64,000 nt of DNA. Source: Trichinella spiralis (Eukaryota > Nematoda > Enoplea > Trichinellida > Trichinellidae). The notes below the pieces were generated by a model. It was not told the origin of the DNA, did no database searches, and saw only the letters and a list, made by a program, of their open reading frames with translations. How positions within the stretch are numbered: position 1 is the stretch's first letter; the number at the start of each line of letters is the position of its first letter. A program made the position numbers and the translations under genes. The DNA lies in assembly GCA_000181795.3 (NCBI GenBank), contig CM012954.1, positions 10,641,848 to 10,705,847 on the forward strand. The letters run 5' to 3'. Shown in pieces: positions 11,901-25,200 of this stretch.

Positions 11901-14661
11901 TATTATAAATTTTTACTGGAAATTTTATATTTGATTAAAAATTGTCGTCTGTTCTTGTCGAGCATATTAAGAATATTTGGATATGAATTTGTAAATTTCT
12001 TGTCTGTTTTCAATTGAAATAGTCAATTTTTGCATATTTTAGTGCAGTATAAAAGTAGAAAAAGCAAATATACGGCAAGATACAGGCAGTTGATAATAGG
12101 TAAGTATTGATATTGAAGGTAGAAAAGGTGATTCTGATGAAAAGATGTGTATTTTTCTTCTTTTTTGAATAAATTTGTATGCATAAAAGATGAAACAGAA
12201 CACGATACAAATTTATCAAGTCAAATTGTCAGTTTGAATTTTCGTCAACAGGAAGGCAAAAATATACGTAAATGAAAATAAATCATCAAACGGCGGCCAA
12301 ATGACGACATCAACGAAGAAGAAGAAGAAGAAGAAGCAATTTAGGCGCTAATTGGGAAAAGGGAAAAGTTGTCAGTTGAAAGCCAATGTCCACAATGCAT
12401 ACAGATCAGAAAATGTTGTCACGTGTCAGGCGTGTCGGATTTCAGATCAATTTATTAATTGCTTGTCAAATCATTCGGCTGGAATTTTTATTTATTGTCT
12501 GCCAGGAAAACTTATCCGCTGGCCAAACAGCCAAGCTGAACCTTATCGACCGAGATTTTGATTTTCGGTTGCTTGTTGTAGTAATCGAATAATATGAAAC
12601 AACAGAAATTTGCCTTTGTGTTGGTAAAGCTAAAGTCCTTGAAAAAGTGAAAAATGTTACTATTACAATCAAAAAGGATATATAGAACAAGAACAATCGT
12701 CTTCTTTTCATCGGATGATTTAAAATTTAACCGTGCCCTACACATCCACGCATAATGGAGCAGAGTCTGTTAGTTTTCAATTATTCATCGTTTGTCCTTT
12801 TCCCGTATTTCAGATGTGCACTTTTCCCATCATTTTTCAAGATCACAGATGAAACAGATTTTTAGAACATGCCACGCCGACCTTGATCACCAGCCAGCCA
12901 GCCAACTTGTTAGCAAACAAGCTGCAAGTACGAGTCGTGCTGGCATTCGTTGTCGACAAATGAATGAACAAAAACTGTACTGAAACAGCAAAAGCATAAT
13001 TTATTTAACAACATCCGCTTGAATTATATCATTATATCGATTGTTTAGAATATTGAAGAAGCAGTGGTCAAAAATATTACCGGCCTCGACTAAATATATA
13101 TATAAGACCACTACATTTTATTCATTGTTGTTAAACTTTTTTGTATAAATTTTTTAAATTTACACAAAATTTATAATAGAATAGAATAGAATAGAATATT
13201 TTGTGTATTACAGTGCATCAATATTGTGAGCGGTTTTCAGATATCAGTTAGTTTGTATGCAAACATCGAAGTAACAGAAGTAGAAAATTGTAAATGATTA
13301 AAAGCCGTTTCCGCTGTTGTTAACCTGGTAAACGCGTGGAAAGTGAAAGATCGATCAACATCAATTATCCGTTCCAAAGAAGCATTCTGTAAGCGATCTG
13401 ACAAGATCTGAAGCGATGATTAGCCGACAACAACTGCTTTGGAAGTGAAAGACAAGACAATTCTTCTTCCAAGAAATCCAGGTTTTTTTTTCTTTCCTTT
13501 CATTATTTTTATTCATTATTATTTTTTTCTTCGAGCAATGAAATGTGAACAATTAAATAGGCAAAAGCAATAGGGAAAAGGAATGCTTGCTGCTTTATGC
13601 GCATACGCGCGCATTTTCCTTCCCATTCAGTCAAATGTTGTCTTATTAATGTCATTATTATATTAATATTGTTCTGTATTTCAGCATTTCAACAAATTTG
13701 CAAAAGTCGGTCGATCTTTCAATAAATTTCCAATTTACATTTCGACGGCTGTCGACCATTTTCAATCATGCGCTCAACGCGCGTCTACTGGTCAATGTAT
13801 GTCCAACATACCCAACGGACGGACCGACACAGACGCATGCGTTCCATGTACTTGTTGTTCAAGAATAATCGATTCCAGCATACCTCGATCTCATCATCGA
13901 CGTACAAATAAATGAACTAACGCATTCTGTCAACTTCAGAAATTGAATCTCGACTGCTTCACTTCAGGCAGGTGAAATTAATTTCTCCATCGTCCTGTTC
14001 TAGTAGTAATAGTAGTAGTAGTGGTGATGGTGGTGGTAACTTGCATCCCGTAGGGCTTGGTGATTGCTGGCCGCTTGATCACTATCATCTCTATCTCCTC
14101 AGTAGCAATTTTCAAAGTTATGCTGTAAAATAAAAAAGTGAATATAAATAAAAAATTATTTTGCAAAGAAAAATTTTATTTGTCATTTGTTACTTATAAC
14201 TTTCTCACGACAGAAAATGAGTGTTTCATTCATTTACTTCAACTTGCACGTATAATTCAACCTTTTATGTTGCAACGTTCATAAAATTGCCCTTTCATCA
14301 TCAGCAGATGTTATTTGATTTTTTTTTCAAAATTTAATTTTATTGTAACACATCAAATTAATTTCAATTGCAATACGATTGTATAGTGTAAAAATACAAA
14401 TTCTATACAATTGTAGTAGATGTTCAAACATCCGCATGGCTAAAGAAAGCGTACGCTTTGTATCATACGTAAGGAATATTTATAATTTGATTTAACAATC
14501 AACAGCAGCAATTTAAAAAATAAATACTGCACAATGATATATATATATATACCTTTCATCATACATGATAGGTTATTTTTTTTGAACAATTTAAGAAATT
14601 GAGAAATTCATGAATAGCATGCAGCTAGCTAGCTTCCTTTTGTTAATAAATAAACTTTTGA

Positions 14662-15040
14662 ATGAAATTCAGACTTCAGACAAACAGGCTCGCTCCATTG
14701 TCACCCAAATTACACACATGGTACGATGACACAGGCTCCCGCAGAACAACACCTGCGCATTTAGAAGAGAATTTAATAGTGAGCTTGCCGAAAGCTTATT
14801 TGGCGTTAGCTGTTCCATGTTTGCGCAGTATCTTCGCCGCTTGGACGGGAGTTGTAAATTTGTGTTTAAGCATCTGCAAAAAGCGACGACATATACCCCA
14901 TTCGTGCAAGCTACGGCTGCTGCAAGCGAACATTGTGTTTCTGGCACACACAAAAGAGACGCACACACAAACAAGCGTCTCGCCAAGCGCATGTTATCGC
15001 GACAAAGCCGGGTGTGGCCGGCCAAAGCTCACCCATGCAA
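14662..15040. other. GC-richer island with overlapping but unrecognised ORFs
   Basis: Both strands are open here (plus about 142 codons, minus about 118), and base composition is unlike the flanks. Neither translation resembles a family I know. Openness on both strands usually reflects composition rather than coding, so I do not call a gene. A non-coding RNA exon or regulatory element is equally possible. Confidence 0.3.
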
Positions 15041-16864
15041 CATTATTGCCAATTGTTATTCTCCAAAAAAAAGAAATAAATTCTTTCTGAATTCTATCAA
15101 TTTCCATTTCCACTTTACAAGTTACAAAATATGATGAGATATAAACTTTTTTCAAAATTTCAAAAGTGATTGATTGCAAAATAGATGATTTATCCTAACT
15201 GAAACTCATTTATGCTAATACGCTACACAGTGTAAATGATTGATTGAAAATGTTTCTTTTCTTATTAAAAAAAAAACAATTTGCTGCCATTCAACTTTCA
15301 TGATAAAAGTTACTTCAACAGCTCAGATCGAAGAGAAAAAAAAATTATTTCCAAGTAAAAAAAACATGAATTTTGAAACTGTGCCAAAATATGCCATCAA
15401 TTGTAAAAGTTTTCTCACGTTTTTTTGCAAACAGTTTGTATTTTTGCAAAAAGTAAAATTAAAAACTGGCACATATGCTAAAAAGCGTCACGTCACAAAG
15501 CTGAGTAAACCGATTGCCAGTTAGCCGAGCTGATTGATCTGATAAAAACAAAATTTTCACTTGATCACTTCTTGACAAACACAATGATTTGTATATTTTG
15601 AAATTTGAAAAATATGTATCGTTTTAAGAAAAAGAAATAAATAGCAAACATACTGCTTGCTGGTCATTTGTCATTCTTTTGTCCGATCAGCTATTTTCAA
15701 ATTCACGAAACATTCAAGCTTCAATCAACAACAGCAATTTTTCAAATATATTGTCAAAAACAAAAATATATGTGTATAAAATATTCGAGAGAGAAAAATA
15801 GAAAGTAAAATCATTTTCATATTTCACTTTCTTGTCTGTCATCATTGCTGTGCTTTGCATATTTGATAATGGTGAATATTTTTTTTTAGATTGTATCAAT
15901 TTCAATTATTTCAATTTTACGTTTATTTTAATAATAATAAAAAAATAAATTCAAAAGCTCTGCTTTCAGTGGGCGACAAGCGCAGACAGACAGGTCACGC
16001 AAAAGTTGTCCCACGCGAATTTTGCTTATTAACTTTGTGCTTCAACGATGACAGAAAGATTTCAAAAATCATCGACTAATGATGATAAGCAAAAATGTGA
16101 AATAAAGAAAAAATGAATAAATAAAAAAAAGTAATAATAAGTTTGTTGTTAATGATGATATATCTATATGTGTTGAATTGAAATTTTTAAAAAAAGTTGC
16201 AAAGAAGCAACGAAAAAAGAATACAAATTCAAATATAATTTTCTTTTTTAAAAGCTGTTCTCTTCCAATGCAAGACGGCATTGGCAAATGTGAAACCGAC
16301 CGCTGTTATGATTCATATTCATAAATCAAAATACAACACCAGCTGCAGTTGACTGTATTTTCTTCTATTCATGTTTGATCGATTGTAAAAGTTGTTTGCA
16401 AATTATAAAAGCTTCCATTCCAATTGATCCACGCTGTGTTTGTGTAAAATAAAAATTTGAAAAAACAACAAAACAAACAATTGTTAATTTTTTTTCTTGT
16501 AGCATATTTTGGGAAATTTATTTGTGGGACAAATTCTATTCTCAGTTCTTCTTTTTAGTATCCGATTGGATTGAATAATATTCACTATTTTTTTTAGTTT
16601 CAAATTTTCACTCAATTAGATCAATTATATAATGAAAGGACGCCAAATTTGGAATTGGATTCGCAAGGTCGTTCGGTATAAGCATTGATTGATTTTCTGC
16701 TTCAAACGTCAGGTGCTTGAAACTGAAGCTTAAATAAATGGCAACTGGATGACCAAAAGAGGAGCAATTTTAAGCCACTAGCACACATAGAGACAGAGCA
16801 AAAGGTTGGAACGTGGTTGTGAAATGTTCCAACAAAATAGACAATAGGTTTTCTTAAATCGAGA

Positions 16865-17170
16865 CAAAAGCTAGCTAATGGTCAACGGCGCGCCGGCAGA
16901 TGCAGTCTGGTCGGCGCCAATTGTAGTCCGGCACGAGCCGCGCCGCGGGTTATCGAACCGAAGAAGACCAGCCGACCGGAACTCAGCTTACCACAGCTTC
17001 ATGGATCCATGCCGGGCAGGTGTTTGCATAATCTGACCACGATTGACGCCACCATCTTTGACGAACACCTGAAATGTTCAAACTACCCTCGACCACTGTC
17101 CATCTACTACTCACTGTGCATGCCACGCACGGTTCAGGCAGCTGTGAGTCGGCGGCCGATCAATAACCAC
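16865..17170. promoter_or_regulatory. GC-rich island about 0.7–1 kb upstream of the INSM1-like start
   Basis: A compact GC-rich stretch (for example GGCGCGCCGGCAG, GTCGGCGCCA and GCCGCGCCGCGGG) in very AT-rich surroundings on the coding side of the INSM1-like gene. Its position suggests a promoter-proximal CpG-type element or a 5' UTR exon. No TATA element or coding similarity was found. Confidence 0.35.
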
Positions 17171-17843
17171 TCATTCATTCATCCGACATTACCTTTTTTT
17201 CCCTCCTCTTTTGATTTAGTAATTTAACCGTTTTTTCCTCTTTTTATTAATATTGTTGCAAAATTTGAAAATTATAAAATGAAAATTATTATCATTTCAA
17301 ACTTTTCCAAAATGTTAAACTTCATATCGTCTCATTTATTTCAATTTAGTTCAATCGTCGTCACAAAATGTCTTGTCTACATGTGTGGTTTATGTATGTA
17401 TGTATGTGTGTGTATGTGTGTTTTGTGCAAGGCCAGAAACTACAACACCAGTATTAACTGACCATACGCCAGGTAGCGCTACAATCGCCTTCCAAGCACG
17501 CGCGTGTACGCGCCAACGGCGTAGCAGCTGCTTGGAAGCCTGTCGCCTCTGTTGACCGCCAACGCTAAGTCAGTCATTGGTGTCCAGTGCAGTCGCAAAG
17601 GCCGGTTGTTCGTATTTGCCCTCTAAGCTGCGACAGCTTCGCAATACAATTCTAATCTGCACCTCTTTCAATTTTTTGAGTGAGATTCTAGTCATTGTGT
17701 ATAAAGAAAATTTTTCCATACTCATATACATACAAGCATCTATACTGCAGATACATACTTGTATGACATATGTGTACATAAATTGTTATATATGAGTAAA
17801 TACTGATATAATATATATAAATATATATATATATGTAAATAAA

Positions 17844-19193
17844 ATGGCGGATGCAAGTCGTGAATTTCTGGTACATCGATTTGTTGAAGAAAGTCGTCAA
17901 CGACAATATCCCAACGGTACAGATGGTAAGGTCTGTTCATCAGACAGTGAAGAGCAATCGGAATGCGGTTCAGACAAAGCTCCTCCGAATGTACAAATTC
18001 CCGCTGTGGGTCCGTTTCCATTTGGTGTGCCGTTTCCAAATTCGTTGCAATTAGCCGCAACTTTGGCATCACTTGGTCAGATGGGTTTTTTACAGCCGAA
18101 TTCAAATGGTGCTGCGGCGGCCGCCGCCGCCGCTTGTGCACTTCCGTTTTTATATCCGCATCTTTGCCAAAGTTTATTGGCATTGCCAAACATGGGTCTG
18201 TTGCAAGAAAATCCGTTACAACTGCAAGAAGTGCCGGTTACGCCGAAAGCATCACCAGAACCACAAGTACCGGTCAAAGTTAATCCTGCTCCGAGTCCGA
18301 GAAAACGTTCGGCTACAAAAGTGAATCGTGGCTGTCAAGCAGATAACAATGCTAACAGCAACAGCGGCAGCAGTAATAACAACAACAGCAAAAACAACAA
18401 CAATGGGGAAAGTGCAACGAAGAAACAGAGAACTATTCGTCGTCTGCAAGTTGACGAAGAGACCACATCACCAGTATCCGGTATGTACATACGCGATGCG
18501 AACGATGTTCCACCGGAATTGTTGAACAAAAATGGAGCCAGTGCAGAAGAGCTCGAAGATGAGACAGCGCTTTGGGTAGAAGCCAGCGAAGAAGCTCGAG
18601 CCGAGTTGGCTTTGATTCCAAACCGAATAGGCGATTACATATGCCGACTTTGTAAAGTTCGTTACGAGGATGCGTTCCGGTTGGCTAGACATCGCTGTCC
18701 ACGCATTGCACATCAAGAATACCGTTGTCCAGAATGTTCCAAGGTTTGATTATTTAAATGGATAGATTATGCTTGCATAAATAAATACATTTGTATTTTA
18801 TAGGTGTTCAGCTGCCCGGCTAATCTCGCCTCACATCGTCGTTGGCATCGACCAAAGGATAAAGTGAGTCCACCACAAAGTGTGGTGCAAAACACGTCCA
18901 TCGAAAGTCCATCCGTTTCAACGCCTGTTGAAGATGATATAGCGGTACCTGAAATGACTGCATTTTCTACAAATTATGAATGTGAACTTTGTGGAAAACG
19001 ATTTGACAGTCATCGATTACTGCGCAACCACGCTATTCGACATACCAACTTTGCTATTCTGCCTACCGATGGGCAAGACGATCAAGAATGTCAGTGCGCA
19101 GAGCCGGGATGTGAACTTTGGTTTCCTGCTAAAGATCTACTGGAAAAGCATCGCAGTGCTGCGCATCCAGCATCGCAAACTCAAAAAGTGTAA
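17844..19193 (+). CDS. INSM1: INSM1/EGL-46-type C2H2 zinc-finger transcription factor
   Basis: Two exons (17844–18743 and 18804–19193) encode 429 aa. INSM-family proteins are nuclear repressors that promote neuronal and neuroendocrine differentiation. Evidence: IGDYICRLCKVRYEDAF..HRC (finger 1, about residues 265–285), then [20 protein letters not shown], the almost invariant INSM second finger, split by the intron. A third finger starts YECELCGKRF, and a fourth, CQCAEPGCELWFPAKD, ends close to the C-terminus. Residues 1–11 contain SREFLVHR, like the SNAG repressor motif but a few residues in from Met1. The middle has an alanine run, Asn-rich tracts and a basic SPRKRSATK segment. A polyadenylation signal AATAAA is at 19702. 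The gene stands alone in about 17 kb of non-coding DNA. Confidence 0.92.
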
Positions 19194-21009
19194 CGGAATG
19201 AAGGAAGATTCAGAGAAATTATTCAGTTTATTTTTGTTATTATTTATTTATTTACTGTTGTTGTTGTTGTTGTTTTCGCTGCTAGTACTGCTATTACTAT
19301 TATTGCTGTTGTTGTTGCTCTTTTAATTTGGTGATCGAATTGATTATGACGACCAAACCGGGCCGGTTGTCATATTCAATTTTTTCCCTTCGTATAATAG
19401 TTTGTGTCTGTGTGTTTCTGTGTCTATGTACAGATAAATGTGTGCGTATGTGTGTTTGTATGTGGGTGGGTGTTTCTGTGTATTTATTTAATGGTATATA
19501 AAAATGTTCGCTTATTCGAGTTGAGTTTGACAAAAATGAAACAGATGCAGCAAAATTTATTTTCAATTAATTGTTCATGTAAAATACCAACAATCAGTTT
19601 CTGATTGTTGTAAGAACGTTATACGGATGTATGTTGTGTCTGCGCGTATGCATGAAATGCTCAAATGATCTATCGGTATATTGAACATCATTCAGAGATC
19701 AAATAAAACTTTCAACCATTTTCACTATGGTTGTTAATATGCAAATATATTCTTTTTTACTGTGTCACTAAATGCCATAAGATGGAAAGAAATGAGCAGG
19801 GTGGATTCAACAAACATGCTGCTGCTGATCATCGTTACAGTTTGAAAAAGAGACGATCTTTACATCAACTGAACTGTATGTATATGTATATATATATATA
19901 TATTGAAGCTTTTCCAATGTAAATGAGAATTTCAATAAATAAGATGCAATGCAATAAATAAGCTGTTGTTGTATTGATTGTACAGAAATTAATCATCATT
20001 TCCAAGCATGAATCCGATTGAATCACTGGGAAAAGATTCGTTCGGGTCGATTCATTAATGCTTGTGAAAGCTTTCGGTTAATTGACGACCGCTTGTCCAC
20101 ACCACATACACGCATGTGACTTGCATAATCTTTTCTTCACGTTTTACTTTTATATTTTCTTTTATCCTTTTGCAAATTTTATTACACAAAAATACCATAA
20201 ATTGAATAATGCAAATATGTATTTCAAACAAATGCAAATTTGCAAATATTTTTCAACAGTAATGATCACTGTTAATGCCGATAATGCATCTGTAGTGAAC
20301 AGGCTTGTTAAGGAAAATTGTGAAAGATATTTATTTTTTATTTATTACAAAAAAATTTTTTTAAAAACATTTTTTTCTTTTTCACTATTTTACATTTCTG
20401 AATCAACGTTGTGCTTATTATTATTCACTGCAGCGGCAAAAAGCAAGCAGGAAATGAAAGGAAAAAATACAAAAAGAAAGAGATAGAGAGATTGAAGAAG
20501 AAGGTGGGAATGAATGAATGATCATTGTCACTATTGATTATCAGTATCGTTCTTATTCGGAAGTGAAGAACACAAAAAAAAAGAGTGAAAAGAGAAATTA
20601 TTAATAAATTTCCTACTTGCATCAAGTCTATACTTGGTCTATTTTTGTAAAGCTAAAAATAAAAATTGAAAATGTAAATAAGGAAATGGGAATTTTTCAA
20701 AAAAAAATTTCTCTTCCTTCACGCTAGCATTGTTCAAAATTATTACGCTCATCAAACAACAAAAAAAGAACAGCTATCATTTTGGGATATTCAACGACAC
20801 TTGTTTGCATTTGTTTTTTTTGTACATTTGCATGAATTTACAATGAAAATATATTTAAAAAAAAAGATTTTCTTTTCCTCGTATGAAAAAAATTAAACTG
20901 TTGTTGTTGTTGATGGCTGTTTATTAGCTGGATTGTTGCCGAGAAGATTTGTTAAAGAGAAGCTTTTTGAATACTGGGATGTAGATTAGCAACGATCGAT
21001 TAAAGAAAG

Positions 21010-21740
21010 CAAGCATTCAGCTTTTTGGTCGGGGTCGTTTCCGTTGGTGAGTGGCAAAGCTTATAGAGGGGTAAGAAGAGAGAGAGGGATGGAGGGTAGA
21101 GGATAGAGGGTAGAGGATAGGGGAGGAGGGCAGCTGTCGGCGTGTGATTAACAATCGCCCAAAGGAACAGAAGGCGAATAGAGAGCAAAAGCAAGAGAGA
21201 ACGAGTGTACAAATGCCGTTCAACCGACCGAACCGTGAAACAACGATATGCTCGACAATTGATCGGCCAGCTTTAGCCAAAGGACATCTGAGGTCAGACA
21301 GAACGTGCCTAAACAGACGGCCATGGGCCAGCAAATTTTATGATGATGATGATGATTATACTTTTTTGCAAGACCACTGGCGTTTTTACCACAGCATACA
21401 GTCTGTACTGTTTCCGGACCGCCGGCGATGGTGATTCCACCAAACCAACAGCAGCAGCTGTTATCGGAACGGGATGCGTGAATTTGGCACGTGCCGGAGC
21501 TCGTGCTCGACCCAAGCTGACCTCGACCACAAAGCCGCCGTTGAACAGCTGCTCGACCAAAAGCAGCTGAACAATCCCATCGACCGACCGTTGACCAACA
21601 ACAACACTGGCGCCGCCCACGCGTGCAGCATTATTTACAACTCTAGTAGTTGATTATTATAGACCATTGCTTGACCATTGTCCGACAACAGACGTTCCGA
21701 AAACAACAAACAACAGCACCTTGACCAAATCACTCTTCTG
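21010..21740. other. GC-rich island with clustered GACC motifs
   Basis: The left part (21065–21130) is a purine-rich run of GAGGGTAGAGGATAG-like units. The right part contains TGACCTCGACC, CTCGACCAAA, ATCGACCGACCGTTGACC, CTTGACCATTG and CTTGACCAAATC within about 220 bp, plus GGCGCC at 21609. Short ORFs are open on both strands but match nothing I know. A regulatory element or non-coding transcript is more likely than a protein. Confidence 0.35.
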
Positions 21741-22241
21741 TCCACATATTCTGCAAAAATAAATCACTGGCGTTGAAAATCAAAACCACCACCCAAGCCA
21801 GCAATTTTCACATCTTTTTTATTGAAAAGTCAAAAAAGAAAAGTCAATTCTGTAAATATGTCCATAATATATTTGCCATTTTGATCATCACGTAATAACG
21901 ATAATATAAATTGAAAATTGTTGAGAAAAATATTTTCAAAAAAATACAATCCAATCCAATACAATACAATGCATATATAGTAGAATAAAATAATTACTGG
22001 AAGAATTTTCTCAATTTCAAAGCATGAATATTAAAAATTAAATTTTTTTTTCTTTTTGATTTTTGAAAACATATGCAAATCAACATTTGACGACCTTCAT
22101 TATATGTACAAAAGTGTGCGGTCGTCAAAAATGTTCAATTAGCAAGTAGCATACTGAGCAGTTGTGTATGAAGCAGGCATTTGGGCGCCTGCTGGCTAGC
22201 TTGCGATGGTTGGTTCTTCAGGTCAACGAACAGAAAGACAT

Positions 22242-22262
22242 ACTGCTGCTGCTGCTGCTGCT
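22242..22262 (+). repeat. (CTG)n microsatellite
   Basis: About six to seven CTG units in non-coding DNA downstream of the INSM1-like gene, not part of any supported reading frame. Confidence 0.9.
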
Positions 22263-25200
22263 TTTCCTTTTATAAAGCAGATGGTATGTATATTCAATTC
22301 GTCCCTGTTACACACATTTGGCAAAATATATTATTGACAAAAGGGAAAAAGTGCAACTAAGGTCAAATAATCGACGGAAAAAGCTTTGTTCAGAAAATTT
22401 TCCAAAATTCAAACTACTATTATTCAAGTAAAACGTTGCCCAACATTGCACAATTGAAATTTCACCTTTATTTTACACTGAAAAAAAATTAATAAAATAA
22501 AAATTTAATCGAATATTCGATATTAATTTTTATATTTTTTCGAAAGATAAATTAATAAATACTGAAAAATGAAAAAACCAATAACAACAACAACTGAGCA
22601 ACTCTGTTTCTATTTTTCCACTGTTGTACAGTATAATTATGAAACAAAAAAATAATAAATCCCTTTCTATATATATTTTTTTCTCTTCTCATTTCAAAGA
22701 GAGAAAAATGCCAATTTTGATAATGAAACATTTGCAAGCTTGTGCAAAAGCCACCTGTTCAATAAAGGATGCAAATCTGCAGCTTTCTTCAAATCGGGTC
22801 ATCGGCACAGAAATTGATCATCCCCTGAGGGAAGAAAGAGAACGCAAGGCTTTCAGATAGTAGGGGGTGGGAAAGGAAAGAGTGATGGGATGAAGGAGTA
22901 CAGGATAGATAATTTGCTGAAGCTAACATTTACCGTACCAACAGCAGTCAACATTTTTCCCTACCAAAGAAGCAGGCTTTTCGCTTTTTCAACAATGCAA
23001 ATATACAATGATTTAAATAAATAAATAAATATATATATATGTACATACACATGTGTATTATTGATTTCTTTTCTGCTTAATCTGCAGTCGACCTGCTGAT
23101 GCGGATGATTTGCAATTATCCGTCAATTTCACCTCTTTTAATAAAAAGGAAATTGTCTGTTTGAAAAAAGCGTCTGACGTGATTTTTCTTTGGTTTTATC
23201 TTTTAAATTTATCACACATATCAACATTTCCAATTTACTTTTATAAAAATGAATATTCAAAGAAAACAAACTATCCAACACAGTACATGAAGTTATTAAT
23301 AATTTTTTAATTATAATTTTCACATTTTAATAATAATAACAACTTTAGTGATGATTAATAATAATAATAAAAACAAATTAGAAAACAATTCGGTTAGTTT
23401 AAACAGCGCCTGCTGATTTTGTTTGCCGTTTTGACAGCTTATAAGCGTTGACGTGTTGCTTTGCGACGATGTCAATAAAATGACGATAAGTGGACAATGG
23501 ATATTCGGTTGATAATGCAAATAAATGCCAAAAGAGAAAGGGAGATACTGAGAAATGAAAATTAGATATAAGAATAACCATTTGTGAATGAGTTGAAAGT
23601 TCGGCAGAGTTGAGATGTCGCGTTGCATGTTGCAAGCAATAACAATCGTCTTCTCCATCTTGATGTTGAACATCTTGCTGAACGAGATTATGATAATTAT
23701 GAAATGGGGTAATATTAATTAAAATAATCGATCGGCGAGGTTTTGATGAAGAACGCCGTTGACTGAATAAAGTGATTTATTTTCTGCACGAACGAAATCC
23801 CCGGGCATGACGACCGTTCACCTGAGTCATAAACATTTCCTTTACAATAGTTCGCATTCGACAAAGTCGCTGAGCCGGAACACAGGCGGAGTGCCTACAC
23901 GACGTCATGCAATTCTCAACTAGTAAACAACTCCTTCCTTTCTTTGCATAATATAAGAATATATATATATATATATATGTATATAAGCTTTGCGCTCTAC
24001 TCCAATTTCACTACAATCAAATTTATGAGAATCAATTACATTGGTTGCATTGAAGCTATATTTATGTTAAGTGAAAACTTTACACACCGTCCATCACTTT
24101 TCCATCCATGCATTTCATAAAACATTAATACAAAAAAGTATGTTAAATTCAAAAACAAGTAATGCACTTATTCAGTTGTGCTAAAAATAAAACATTTCAA
24201 AACAGATGCAATGATTTTCTTGAAATTATTCTAATATTCAGATCATTATGTCATATTGACAGAATTTCATCTTGCAAACTGACAAATTTCAATTTTTATA
24301 TGAATTTACAAAAAAATTTCAATCTAAATTTGATTAGCAGTTTTTTTTTGAAAATCAATTAACTGAAATATGATGATGAAATAAAAATAAAATTTGCAAA
24401 ATTTTTCAAAGTTGATTTACAATTTACATTTCAACAACATCAAAACATTTTTTTAAATAAATTTGCAAAAATAATTGATGCTTGAAAAGAATATTATTTA
24501 ACAGCTATCGATTGTAAATAACTGACCATTTTTTCTCTTTTATAATTAACTGTGAATGCACTCCTTTGAGGCCAATTAAAATTTTTACAATCGACAAAAT
24601 AAAATTAAATGGGAAGAAAAAAAAATAAAAACAAAGGTCACTGATAATTAATTTCAAAACTTAAAATTCATAAAATAAATAAATTTTTTTTCTTTTCTTT
24701 TTTGCAATGCAATTGATTAAATAATCAAAGAAAAGCAATAAAATCAGTTTATACTGCAATTAAGTGCTAATTAAAAACAGAAGTGATGCACAACAAATTA
24801 TATCGTTGGAGCATTTTGTTAAAAAAAGCAGATGTTTTCCAACATCAAGGTTGCTTACAATTGTAAATTTTTAAAATAATAATTTAAAACTTAATGTTGT
24901 ACTTTTTAAAAAATACATTTCTTTGTTTATTTGTACAAATCAATATTACAATCATTTGCCAGGCGACAAGCAGCTGTCCAGCTAAATAGCATACGAACTG
25001 TGTGTGTATCGTTGCCATTGATTTCAATAATTGTTATGAATATAAAAATATCAATGACGTATGTCTAGGTCAAAGCTGAAAAATACAATATTCTTTTCAT
25101 TATTCACTGGCACTAACAATCAATCACTGGTGAACAGTGTGCAAACATTTTCTACTTTATTTAAATGAAAATTTTGAAGTAAAACAAAATGGTAGAATTT

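Larger units (their letters stand above)
8974..17843. other. Long gene-poor region upstream of the INSM1-like gene
   Basis: About 8.9 kb with no confident coding gene. A possible SSADH polyadenylation signal AATAAA is at 9321. From 9.0 to 12.3 kb it is very AT-rich with short simple repeats: (GTT)n near 11200, (AAC)n near 11363 and (GAA)n near 12317. From 12.8 kb on, short GC-richer islands appear at about 12880–12960, 13740–13960, 14660–15040, 16865–17170 and 17460–17640. These have no convincing ORF and may be enhancers, non-coding exons or 5' UTR of the INSM1-like gene. TA repeats occur near 14540 and 17817. Confidence 0.6.

Noticed and set aside
14662-15090. Overlapping ORFs of 142 and 118 codons on opposite strands
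   Set aside because: No family similarity, and openness on both strands fits local composition; listed as an island instead.
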